Of a DNA stretch of 60,616 bases, positions 1 through 11,371 are shown one piece after another. A program made the translations under genes and the position numbers. Every line of letters begins with the position of its first letter. Position 1 is the first letter of the stretch. The stretch spans positions 1 to 60,616 of the forward strand of contig MVAQ01000123.1 in assembly GCA_014825775.1 (NCBI GenBank). The letters run 5' to 3'. Under the pieces are notes generated by a model. It was not told the origin of the DNA and made no database searches. It saw nothing but the letters and a program-made list of their open reading frames with translations. Origin of the DNA: Krasilnikovozyma curviuscula. Its lineage: Eukaryota; Basidiomycota; Tremellomycetes; Cystofilobasidiales; Mrakiaceae.

Positions 1-358
1 GGGGATTGAGGGCGCTGGCCGAGGAGGGGGAGGACTGGCCCTCGGTTCTGGATAAATTGCTAACATGGCTAGCTGTTGGTCAACTTCAGAGCTCGACTGG
101 ACATCACTCTGTCAACTTGATGAAGAGTTTCTTGTCTAAATCGAGAGTGGGAACCAACAAGAAATCAGACGAGGGGGTCAGTTTCCTTTTGTTTCACTGA
201 GGCCCAGCGAATAGGAGCACATTCTACAGGACCAGTACTCACGAATAGAAGCTCGATATATGGTATTGAGCAAAGAAGATGTATTTAGATGGGGTTGCTG
301 TCGTGGTATGAGACGGACCTGCGCTAGGAATTTTTCAAAGGTCACGCTCACTTCGTAA
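1..358 (+). CDS. Possible 3' end of an unrecognised gene (partial)
   Basis: An open frame enters from the left edge and runs to a TGA at 198-200. A GT donor at 177 and an acceptor ending at 229 would give a 53-nt phase-0 intron and a second exon ending with TAA at 356-358, adding 42 residues. I do not recognise the encoded sequence; the first exon has a short hydrophobic/amphipathic stretch followed by a Lys/Ser-rich segment. It would be convergent with the TAO3-like gene, whose stop lies at 652. The splice model is inference and the whole stretch could instead be non-coding flank. Confidence 0.25.
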
Positions 359-651
359 CGAATCAAAGAAAGAAGCCACGCTAGCCCAGTCGCGCAAAAC
401 AACTGAACTGCGTCATAGAACCTGGTATGCCACTTTCACCACTTGGGCTTCTATATGAAACAGATCTTGACGAGAGATGTCAGATGGATTTGAGTCTTCG
501 ACTGGTCACTCTTCGACATTTGCCCGGAAGGTCACTTGACAACGGCGAATCAAGCTGCAGCGTGTGCCTCCGTCGGAAAACGAGCAAAATCACATCATTA
601 TAAGAGCATCTCTAGTCCATTAGCACAATACAACATCTCGACATGCCCGCA

Positions 652-3600
652 TTACTGCTGTTTTGAAGATGGACTTGCGAAGCCACTCGCGGCCTTGGAC
701 GTGTTGCTCCTCAAGAGCAGCCCGCGCAGACCCCTGCTTCCAGTACTGCTGCTCATCGATCTCTCTTCCGGTGGGGGGCTCGATGCCATTTCGTGCTGGT
801 CGAATCCGTTCCGAGATTGATAGTCGCCTGATTCTGAACCGGAGTCTTCGCTGGGAGGAGGAGGGATGAAAGCGCCTCCGAAAGGAGGGGTTTCGACGCT
901 GCCGCGGTGGTGAAGAGCCTCCTGCATCGAAGAGATGGATGGTGTACGGCCCATTGAGCGCTTAGAGATATTAGAAATAGTACCTTAATATCGTTAGTAG
1001 AGAGTCCAACTGAATTGCATCTGTAACCCATTTGAACTTACGCTCATCACGGCAGCGACCCGTCGCTCTGATATCGAGTCAGCGACATAGCTGTGACTAG
1101 TATGAGATCGGACCTGACCGGCATGACCGAAGTCAAAGGATGTGTCCTCGGTGTCGTCGAAGAACCTAACGAAGTGAAGGTCAATGTCCCTCACAAAGAA
1201 AGAAAACCAGCGGCGATTGCGAACTTACTGATTCAAGCTGTGAAGATCTCCAACAAGTTGACCGAGTGTGATATCCTCTGTGTGTGTTGATTGAGCAAAT
1301 GACTCCAACGATACCTGGGATTGATTGGCGTGGCTATTCACCATCATAGCCGCCACATTGTTGTAGCTTTCCGTCTCTGCAAACTGCATTGAGTACTGAG
1401 CTGCACCTTGGATCCTAGCATCAACCGAACAGGTATCGAACACTGCCAAGGCGTTTTGTCTAGTCATCTCGGACGCCTCTTTTGCTTTGGCAATGCACCA
1501 CCCGCTTTCTTCTGGTATGCCGAAGACTTCTCCCACAGGGTCGAACGCGCCTTGGGAAGGCGATCCCATGGACATGCTCATTCGTAGCACTTGAGAGGAA
1601 GCAACACCTCCCGAGAGGGCGATAGGCTCGTCTAAGACCGAGAGAGCTTGAGCGGCCTGTGAAGTTGGAAGCAATCGCAGTAGAGGCATCAAAAGTTCTG
1701 CGCCGTACGTGATCATTGGAATTCGAGCGTCCGGCGACTGAAAGATGAGCTTGAGAAGTGACATGGCCTTCTCTCTCATCCATTCCGTCTTGTTCAATAC
1801 GAAGCCGAGGAAAAGAGTAATGACTTCAAACGCCTGTTTCGGGAGATAGTATTCTCGGATGCTACTTGCGGCTTGTCGAAGGAAGTCGTCTTTGGTTCGA
1901 AAGCGACGTTTAGTGAAGGATGTCATGAGTCGAGAGACACTGCTTTTCCCTTCAATGTCGGCGATACGACCGATGTGGTCGGCGAGAGAGAGGAGTTCGT
2001 CGTCGATGTCGGGCTGGTCCATGGCTTGTAGCAGCCAAGGAAGTGACGTAAGGTAGGTGTGAAGTGTTCTGTCGTCTATTGTAGAGCTTAATTAGTAACC
2101 ATCGTGGAGATGCACAAGTAGATGAGACTTACTGGGGAAGTCAATTAAAGAGTGATCCTGGATACTAGACAGACGCTGAATCAGACCGAAAGCCTTTTGA
2201 GCACAGAGCGACGACCTCAATCCAGGAAGAAGGAGAAGCTGAAGCCTGAGATCATCACCTTGCCAATTTGGAGGTTGGTACTCTATCAGTCGGTCGACTG
2301 TGCTCTCGCTTCCCAAATCGAGTTTGTCCAGAAGAATACCCAGCAAATTCAGAACCACCATGTATTCGTCTTCCACCGTTGTTGATAGACAAGCTGCTGC
2401 ACACCAGAAAAGCTGCGGCGAGGCCAAGAGGTATTCTTCGTCCATGGTCTGCACGATACCGGACAGACTATGGAGGATCTCTCTGCTAAAGATCTGGATG
2501 TCAGGTGATGGATCGGCCACAGTATTGGAAAGACGACCAAGCATATCCGCCAGCATCCCTTGGTTCACAACAGGTGCAAGCACGCGGAAGACTTGGAAAG
2601 ATCGACAGGCGAGGTGACGGATCGGGCAGAGGGTTGCCCATTCTACAGCAACTGCTCCCCATTCGTCTGTGATAAACGGATAGAAGGGATCCAAGATCTC
2701 TATAATTTCAGGGATGAGTGAAGCCATCTTGAAAGGAGCGTGAAGGTCGTTATCAAGCTCGTCTTCGTCTTCCTGCGGCCAAAACAGGGTCGACCTCCTT
2801 GATGACAGGGCCTGGATTTTCCTTCGAATATCAGGCCACGTTTCCCTTTGCTCCTCATCAACAATGTCATCCACATCGCATGTCCACGCCCAGAGGATCT
2901 GAAACAAGATAGCTTGAGCTTGCTCTCGAATGGCTGCAGCCACATGGTCCACCTGGATCAAAGATGCATGGAGGAGAAGAGCAAGTCGAGAGCTGAGACT
3001 TGAGTCGTGAGCCCTTTCCAGTACCATTTCGCCAACGAACAGTAGAGCGAGCTGCCCAGTGGACAATGCAATCCCTGATAACCTGGAAGGTATCGGGAAA
3101 AGTGCGTCCAAGTCGGGAAGGAAGGTGAGTGGGTCGTTGTTCTCTGAAGTCGGTGATATTCCAGCGCCATAGTTAGGGACCATCGAGGCAGGTTCAATGA
3201 GACCACAGAGATCTTCAAAGACAGCGGAAGCGACGGGTGTGTCTGTCAGACAGGCCATAACTTGTTTGGCGTGCATCACGAACTCTAAGCTTTTCCTCTT
3301 CGAGCACTGCTCAAGCAGAAATTTGATGAGGGCGTTGCAGTTCTCTAAGAAAGGGCCACATGCTAAGTTCTTCCAGAGAAGCTGAATTTCGTCTGGATGG
3401 TCCACACCAAATCTGATGGAGATGAACAATAAATTTTGAAGAATAATGGGAGCCGGCACAGGTGATGTGAGGGAGTCGGTTGATGAAAGAGTAGCTGCGT
3501 TGTCAATCGGAATAAGATCGATTCTGCGAAGAAATGGTGGCAGCATGGCGAGGAGTACAGGGCGTCGGAGTGCTTCGACCTGAGTCAGTCGCAGAGTGCA

Positions 3601-6600
3601 TTCTGCGAGGACAGAGGCTGCTTGGCTAGGACTGTCATTGGCGAGCTTCTCGGCTATCTTCCGTTGGGCTCTGAGGTAGATGTTTGAAGATGTGCTACAA
3701 ACTGCTGGCAAAAACCTGGCGATCTCCTCCGAGAACTCTACAGCTTGCAGAAGATCGCTTGCCTTTCGACGGAACTCGGGATCAGGGTGACCCAGTTTCG
3801 ACAAAGCCAGGACAACGACTTGAGGATACGAGAATTTTGATTGGTCGTTTCCTTGAACAGCATCGACGATGGTGATGAAGAAGGATCGATGAAGTCCATA
3901 GTTATCGCTCTCGGCACAAGACTGGCGCAACACTTCCTCCAAGATAGCATCGTTCAGTGCGTCGTTTTTTATTAACGAGCTAAGCGCTTTCCTACAAGTT
4001 GCAACTAAATCAGTCACAGTCCACAAACTCAGTACAGGAAGAGAATAAGCGTGCGAACCTTCCAATGTCATTGCTCATGGTAGTTGAGGAGGTGAACAAA
4101 CCTCTGATCCAACTGAGCACACTAGTGAGATCCACTACAGTCTGTAACGTTCTCGCTCTTGGGTTGCCATGATTGAGGTCACTGATGGTCAATAATGACC
4201 CTTGCTGCAAAGAAAGGAGTATCTTTAAAAATCTTACGCGTGAAAGAAGAAAGTAGCTGTACTTACACAAAGAGCAGCCATTGTGTTGGCTGCAGCCAGA
4301 GACAGCAATCTCGTTTCATTTTGGAGGTTTGTCAGCATGGAGGCCTTTTCCTTCTCATCTTTGTAGCTATCAGCAGCAGCAATGAGAATTCTAGACTCTC
4401 GCGCATTGGTGACGTTTGACCTTCGTCCTACCGAGCACCATGTATCGCAAGTCTTGAACACCGTTGTTCGTAGATCAATGGGAAAGTATTTGTTGGGCTC
4501 TGCTGTTGTTGTCAAGCCATCCGCTAGGTTCTCTACTGCACCGCAGAAGTATCTTCGAAGTCTGTGCAATTCCCAGTCGTCTCTTGATGTCTTCTCGGTC
4601 AAATAGGTCACGGTTTCCCTTACAAACGCCAGCATGGACAACAAGAGACCGGGATCGACCAATGAGCGACTGTCTTTGAAGAGCGGTGAGACTCGGTAGT
4701 ACACTTGAGCGATGGAGGTGTAGACTTGGATTTGGGAACGGTCCCGACGAGGAAGATGTGAGGAGATGTGCTGAAGATCTTCGAGCAGAGGACCAAGGAC
4801 ATCCTGTGAGATGCAACCAAGAGCTGATACAACTGCTTCTCTAAACTTGAGGTTCTCTGATGATAGAAACGACAACAGTCGTTGAAAGAGACCTTTCGCA
4901 GTGAGAAGGCGCTCTGCGTTGTATTCGTTGACTCGCGGTGTGGGAGGTTGTCGACCCACTGGAGACTTCAGCGCACCACCAGAGGAGTTGAGAGTACCGG
5001 TAGTAGTACACAGAACGGTGATGAGAATTCTCCATTGCTCAGCAAGCTGGGGTGAGTCGAGAGTTTTGGGTGGCGCTGTCATTTGAGCACTTCCAAGCTT
5101 TCCGCTGTAAACTCCTGTACCACTGGGTGTTGCGATTTTACTGGTTCCAGTCAACGCTGAGATAGTCCCCTTCCAGTGATGAACGAACCGAACAACAATG
5201 TTTTTGAATGCTGAGATGCTGTCGGGTGAAGCTGCTGCTACGCTTCGAATGAACTCGGGGAAGAAGTTGTGCCATCGCTGCTGGTCGCTGAGTGTGTCAC
5301 TAAGGCACCATACACTCTCTGCTGAGCAAGACTCAAAGATGAAGATAATCCTCTCCTTAGAAACCTTGGTGTTGGAAGTTGAGATTCGGTGGATTTCACC
5401 TATGGCTCGACAAGCCGCGACGGCAAGCACCCGAATGCTTCGATTGATGGAGGAGATCATAAAAAGTGCTGTAGCCTCTAGCTCAGTAATGACAGTCTCG
5501 GTTATTGTAGCTGGATCGATGTTGTTGTTCATTCTTAGGCTGTCCACCCACAGCGCTAAAACGTCCACCCACAGACGACAAACACGTTCTTGCTGGACCT
5601 CGTACGACCTGGATCCAACGTGAACTTCCCGAAAGACTTTATCCGTCGTCATCAGGAACTGGCTAAGCTCCTCAGCGACAAGCTGAGCCATCCCTTTACC
5701 CTTCGCGACTCTCCTCAAAGCTTCACCCGCGGCAGTGCAAACCAGAGGATCCACATGAACTGCTCCCCGGCACATGATTTCAACACAAGAATGTATCGGG
5801 AATGTCGTTGGGTCGAAGCACCGCGGCCATGAGTCGATAATAGTCTTCAGTAGGTCGACGCGAGATCGGAAGTTTCCAGGGTAAGCCAGCGTGAGAATTC
5901 CGCCATGCCGCACGTTTACTGGAGGTTCCTTATCTCCAGAGAGATCCACCGACGGGCGTGACCGGTAGGAGATATATTTATCCTCGAAGAGTGACATTTG
6001 CCCGACATCTCTGTCAACTAAGAACGCAATGGACCCAATGAGGGGAGTTCCCTTCTTGAAAAGGGAAGCAACAGCCGGTTTGAGCTTGATAGATTCTGAG
6101 AGCTCGTCTCCACAGGACTCATAGTCGGAATCAAAGTCAAAGCTATTGAAGTCGTGAGATGTTGGCCATGTGGGAGGGTCGTCCTTCTCCATCGACCTCA
6201 GCGTCAACGTTACAGCACGGATAGCAATGTTCATCCTCTCTGGCATTAAAGTTTCTTCTGAGCTCATGAGTTGGACGGGTCGAGCCGATGATTGACCAAG
6301 TCTGTCCTCAGCAAGAAAGGACAGTATCGTCTGTTGGCCGTACTCTGCTTGTCTTGACAAGATGTAGTGAATCATATAAACAAAGACATCTGCTCGGAGA
6401 TCTGAGGGTTGAACAACTCTTGATTTGGGTGGGAATGGAACCTTGAGAACGTTATCGAGCGTCTTTGCAGTGGTCGATGCACTGTCAGAACTTCGGTTGA
6501 GATAGACCCAGAGAAGCCTTAATATGCCATTCATTGCAATATAGCGGTATTGGCGATCCTGAAATGTAATAAAAATTTAAAATCAGATCTTCTCTTGGCG

Positions 6601-8774
6601 CTGTAAAAACAGATGGCTTGCTTACTTTGAGTCGCGTCACGCATTGGTTCAAACAGCTGCTCCAGTTCTCCATGAAGAACTCGTTGGGACTGACACAGAG
6701 AGCAGTGACTACCAAAGGACAAGCTACATGCCAATACTTGTCTTTCGTCGACATACGAGAAGCCGTCACAAAGATTACTTTGACAGCTTTGGCCCAAGTC
6801 GGATGATTCAACTCTGCCGTTGCGGTCTGAATAGAGAGGACAAACCGTTAGCCAACAACAGGATCTTGAAGAGAGCTAGGAGACCTCACCTTGACTACAG
6901 GATGTATCAGTTCCTTCAGTACTTCCGCCCACGCAGTCTTGACTCCCGCTCCTCTCGCGCCTTTGTAGAATTCACTCATCTTCTCCAGAAACTCGCTGGC
7001 CATATCCCATTCTTCTGGAGGATAGACCCGTAATTTGATATCCTTCATTCCTCTGATTATAAATTCCATTCGATTATCTGTCATTGGGTCAGACGGCGCT
7101 TTTGACGAGGAGGGCGGCCGGGAAAGTGTTGAGAGAACAGCTTCAAATCGATCTGTCACAGTGAGGAAGCGTGTGGTACTGAGAGCTCCTAAGAGATGTG
7201 CTTGTAAACGGGCGTTGAGGAGTCTCGATTCAGGATGTGCGGAACGCGATAGTTTTTCCCTGTCAAAATGGCACCGTATCAGAGATCCGGTGTGGGGTTG
7301 AGTTACTTGAGAATAATCAGACTCACAGCTCCGTGTCACAGTAGCTTGAAAACACACTGGCTTCTAACTCAGAACCAAACGTCTCCTTCCCTTTTTCACT
7401 GACAGTTGCACCACCCTCCACCAACACAATCAGCACTCTACACAACAGATACATCGAACCCGTCTTTCTCCTCTCATCAATCTTTTCCACCACGTCACCC
7501 ACCGATGAAGAAGTTGTAGATGATGAGGACGAGTGTAGATGAGGAGCGATAACTTCACGAGCAAGGGGCCGTAGAATTGAAGATTTTCGCCAGCCAAGGA
7601 GACCGTTCAAGAGGAGCGCTGGGTGGGATCTAGAGACGTGCGACAATGAGGTAAGAAGGTTGTCGAAGGATGGGTCTACACCAGGTCCAAAGAGATGAGG
7701 TAGTGATGGAGAGGAGTTCTAATGAACATCAGATCAACTTGTCAGCAAGAGTACGAGTGACTAAAAGCGTATTGCGCACTCACCAAGGGTCGCCTCACTA
7801 AATCACTCATCTTCATCTCACAGATCCCAACAAACCTTTCAAACAAGACATGAGCTGCATATTCTCCCGGGGTCTTCGGCTCACCGATGAGCTTCGCAAC
7901 TCCAACAGAATCAAAGTCAAATGAGTTCGAGCCTCCTCCAATTGATATTGAGCCACTGGTTCCGTTGGATTGCTGAGTTGTATGGGATCGTTGAGGTGTT
8001 GCTCTGGCATTGTTGTTGGTTGGATTTGACGCCGATGTTGACAGAGAGTTGAATGAAGAACCGCCGTTCTTTGCTGATTTTGAGATGGAGTAGCCAAACG
8101 CGCCTCCCCCAAAAGAGCCAATAGATCCTTTCCGGTGAGCACTTGTTAGACCATTGGTTGACCTTGACGAAGGTTTCGCTGAAGCGCTGTTAAACGAGGA
8201 AGAGCCAGATTGGCCTAGAGGTTGTTGTTGAAGGTCGTGGTGGTGGTGTTTCGAGCCGAAAGAGAATGTCTTGAGACCAGAAGCGACTTGAGCACTTCCC
8301 GCAGTTAGATTAGATGCTGTTCTGCTGATAGGCACGATTGGTGGATGACTACCACTCCCTCCAAAGCCAGAGCTAGAGGGAGGAGCACTCGAGGGAGCTT
8401 CGACAAGAGACCCAAAGCTTGACGGCTTCCCACCTCCTCCAACACCATTCCCACCACTATGAGCCTGGGGTATCGATCCATTACTCGTCGTTCTACCTAG
8501 AGCAAACCCGCTGGAGGAGCCTACACCGCTGTCGAACGAGCCAAAAGACGAGTTGTTCTGATTATGCCCACTGCCACCGAATCCACCGAAGGAGGGCTTC
8601 GAGAACACGAAGAGATCTGTTTCATCTTCTTCATCATAAGCTAGTAGATCAAGAAGAATATAGTGTCAGTAAACTGGTAGTACCGAGGCAGTAAGCTTGA
8701 CTCGTGTGAAGGCACTGATCAGCGAAAGGGGGTCTCTCACCTGGTAACGAGATTTGGAAGCTTGAGTCAGCCAT
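652..8774 (-). CDS. TAO3: Furry/Tao3/Mor2-type cell morphogenesis protein (PAG1 family)
   Basis: This is a very large scaffold gene of about 2,400 codons in at least ten exons, close to the size of S. cerevisiae Tao3 (about 2,380 aa). The start at 8774 opens a short exon (MADSSFQISLP), followed by a splice into an acidic segment and a Gly/Ser/Phe-rich disordered N-terminus (about 7790-8640). The family core begins with the GEYAAHVLFERFV and SHPALLLNGLLGWRKSS segments. Helical-repeat (HEAT/ARM-like) sequence fills the rest, with the largest exons at about 4234-6534, 2092-4071 and 1225-2022. The C-terminus is Pro/Ser-rich and ends at a TAA at 652-654. Family knowledge: these proteins scaffold NDR/LATS kinase (RAM/MOR) signalling at growth sites and control polarity and cell separation. 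All three large exons read in family-consistent frames with no disabling break that I could see. Exact borders of some internal introns are not fixed here. Confidence 0.9.
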
Positions 8775-9462
8775 CACCTTTGTGTTGCTCAGATGCTACG
8801 AAGAATCAGTTTGATCTGCCCAGCTAAGCTCGACCCCTAGTATACAAAGTTCAGCATCACCTTCCATCGGAAAAGAAGGCTGGCTTGCTTGCGATAGCAG
8901 TGCTAACAAACGTACCTCACCACCTATGAACTCCTGAATAAGCTCCTTTTCCACCACTAATGTATTTCTGTTGCTGACGACCAGCTGAAGGACCTGGAGA
9001 ATTGCTGAGATGAAGCACTTGACGCTGTTGAAGGTTAGTGGCAAGTTGACCTTACCGCCATTATTCCTGGCTTCCGACTGCAAAAGATCAATGAAAGGGC
9101 AAATGTTCTCTTTCAGTAATAATTGTCAAGTTCATGTCATTTCAATCGTCGGCCTGGTTCTTTTCAGCTCGTGGGCAGGAACGCAAATCGTCCTTTGTTT
9201 ACCTGACTATGTTCGAGGTGTACTTTTCTTTCCGAACAGTAAAGAAAAGAAGTGAGGTGACTACTGAAAGAGTAATTTTTTTTTTTTTTTATATAGTTCC
9301 AACTCCTTGCTATTGAACTTCAAAGCAAAGCGCAATGCGCTGAGAGTGGCAATGAGGGTTCATCATTACTCTGTATTTGTACCTGATTCTTCTAGTCTAG
9401 CTATATTTCCAGTAGTATTCCAAGAATAACTTCTCAACGGATCATCCTCAGGTCTCTACCAC
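8775..9462. promoter_or_regulatory. Intergenic: TAO3 upstream region and SDR 3' flank
   Basis: This 688-bp gap lies between the TAO3 start and the stop of the next minus-strand gene, so it should hold the TAO3 promoter and 5' leader. A T15 run lies at 9276-9290. A minus-strand open frame at 8796-9083 lacks recognisable domains and is probably chance or leader sequence. I see no RNA gene or repeat. Confidence 0.5.
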
Positions 9463-10680
9463 CTACCATGCAATAGTCGTTCCGGTATACGAGAAAAACT
9501 TGCCGTTATCCTCAATCTTGATATCACGGACTAACTTCAGGCTGGAAAACGTTTTGTGGGCAGTCGCACAAATCATCAAAGATTTTGGAAGTAAACTGTG
9601 AGGTATATACATTGCGTCAACTGAATCCTTGGTCGTAATCTTTCCTGGCAACTTACTGGAAGCCTGTTTGCACAACAAGCTCGAGCTGTCAGCGACGCAG
9701 GATATCTTGGTGACCATGATTAAGAAAAACCGCTTACAGACATGTCAGTATCTACGTAACCTAAGCACAAAGCGTACCGGATTCAGCTATATTTCAGTCA
9801 TCAACTTTACCAATAGAGATTCCTCACCTGGATGAACCGTATTAAAAGTGAAGCCCTCTGTACTTAATTTGGCTTTCAACTTTTGGAAGATAAAATTGAG
9901 AGCCGACTTGGAGACGCTGTATGACACTGATGAAAGTCACCGCTGTTAAGTAGACTGCGATGAAGCATTGAGAACACGTGCTGGAGACATACTGAAAGCT
10001 GGGTATGCTGAGTATTCGAAGGCTTGAGACCCAAGAATAGACGAGACTCCCCACACCTTCTTGTCTTTCCCAGCACGCAAAGCTGGGAGGAGCGCTTTGG
10101 TAACAAAAAGTAGGCCCAAGGAGTTGATTTGGAAGCAACCTATCATCATCTCGTACGTTCTATGAAAGATAGACAAGTCGTGAGCTACCCTCAACATCTG
10201 AAGGAAGAATGAAGAACCTAATCATTTAATGGCGAAGCTCCTTTGCTGAGAGAGACACCAGCGTTGTTGATCAGAGTGTCGATTTCATATTCTTTGAAGT
10301 TTGGAACTTCAGCAACGGCAGCTTCAAGATTCTATGAACAGCAACACCAAAGCAAGTGAGCCCACACTCAACTTGATAAAAATTAAATAATATAATAGAT
10401 CCACCTTGATACTCTCTAAATCCCCGCATCCAATGTGAGAACTGCCAATCTTCCATCACTAGACCGAATCAGTTCTTGTAGGTCTGTAGCCGACTTCGGA
10501 TTTCTAGCAGTTCCAATGGCATGGTTTGAAGGAGATTCCGAGTGAAATTTCTTCACAAACTGGAGGCCGATCCCCTTGTTTGCACCTGAGGACGGGAAGC
10601 AGTAATGAGAAGCTAGAAATTGCCTATGATCGCTCGCAAGCAAACTGACCGGTGATGAAAAAGACTTTGGTAACAGACAT
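9463..10680 (-). CDS. Short-chain dehydrogenase/reductase (SDR), C-factor/sniffer-like
   Basis: The start ATG at 10678-10680 opens MSVTKVFFITG, and a first intron joins it to the cofactor loop ANKGIGLQFV, together giving the TGxxxGIG dinucleotide-binding motif of classical SDRs. Later exons give a LINNAG motif, then a GVSSILGS segment carrying the expected catalytic Ser region, and YSVSKSAL, the YxxxK catalytic pair (near 9930). The protein is about 260-280 residues in five or six exons, normal for a single-domain SDR, and the stop is at 9463-9465. Family knowledge says NAD(P)H-dependent carbonyl reduction or alcohol oxidation; the substrate cannot be told from sequence. It has no signal peptide, so it is probably cytosolic. 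It is transcribed divergently from the TVP38-like gene. Confidence 0.85.
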
Positions 10681-11371
10681 CTGACCAACAAATGATTATA
10701 AACGTGCTATTTGTACTGAAGAACAAAAGCTTCAGTTCCCTCTAAATAGGGCACGAAGACTACCATTTTGCAGCTTTGGTCAGCCGGAAGAGTGCAACTC
10801 CGCCTCTGCCAAACTGTTGAAACCCGTGTTGGTTGCTTTGCCCACGCTTAAGGAAAATGCGAGGTACGAGAATATCTCCAAAGAGCGTGGGAACCACATT
10901 AGTCAGAACAACAAATCGAGATGTTGTTGTTGTCCCGTAAGGCATGTAATGGTAATCAAACCTTTTCCGACTCATTCTCGCTCCCCCTATACGTTCCAAC
11001 AAGGTTGGGAGAGTATTGTTACTCTCAATCTCACGGTGTGTTGTCCGGTCATAAGACAAATTCTACACAACAATGAGGAGATGGGACTGGTCGACGAACT
11101 CGCACAGTGTTGGTTGTATTGTCTGTTATTTTTTCTGACACAGCTTGTCACCACTATCACCCTACTGGGTTCAAGATCAACTAGATTCTCATCTCAACCC
11201 GCAGCTGTGACCTCGTAGCACTGCCTGATATGGCTGTTATTCCCCACCGCGATCTGAACTCGCGTCAGGTTTAGCGGCGGTGCCAAGTTCTCAGCGCTCA
11301 ACTGGTCCCCTAAATAAAAAAGGAGGACCAAATTGGCTTTCTGCTCCACTGCCAACTGTCGAGTATCTGAA
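10681..11371. promoter_or_regulatory. Shared divergent promoter (SDR gene / TVP38-like gene)
   Basis: This 691-bp gap separates two divergent starts and must hold both promoters. A plus-strand open frame (10817-11218) and a minus-strand one (10760-11059) have no recognisable domain and overlap each other, so I treat both as chance. No RNA gene was recognised. Confidence 0.5.

Noticed and set aside
9276..9290. T15 run that might mark a retroelement poly(A) tail
   Set aside because: No reverse-transcriptase remnant, no target-site duplication and no second boundary nearby.
11219..11300. Possible tRNA-like fold in the divergent SDR/TVP38 promoter
   Set aside because: No B-box (GGTTCRANNCC) or matched acceptor arms could be found.
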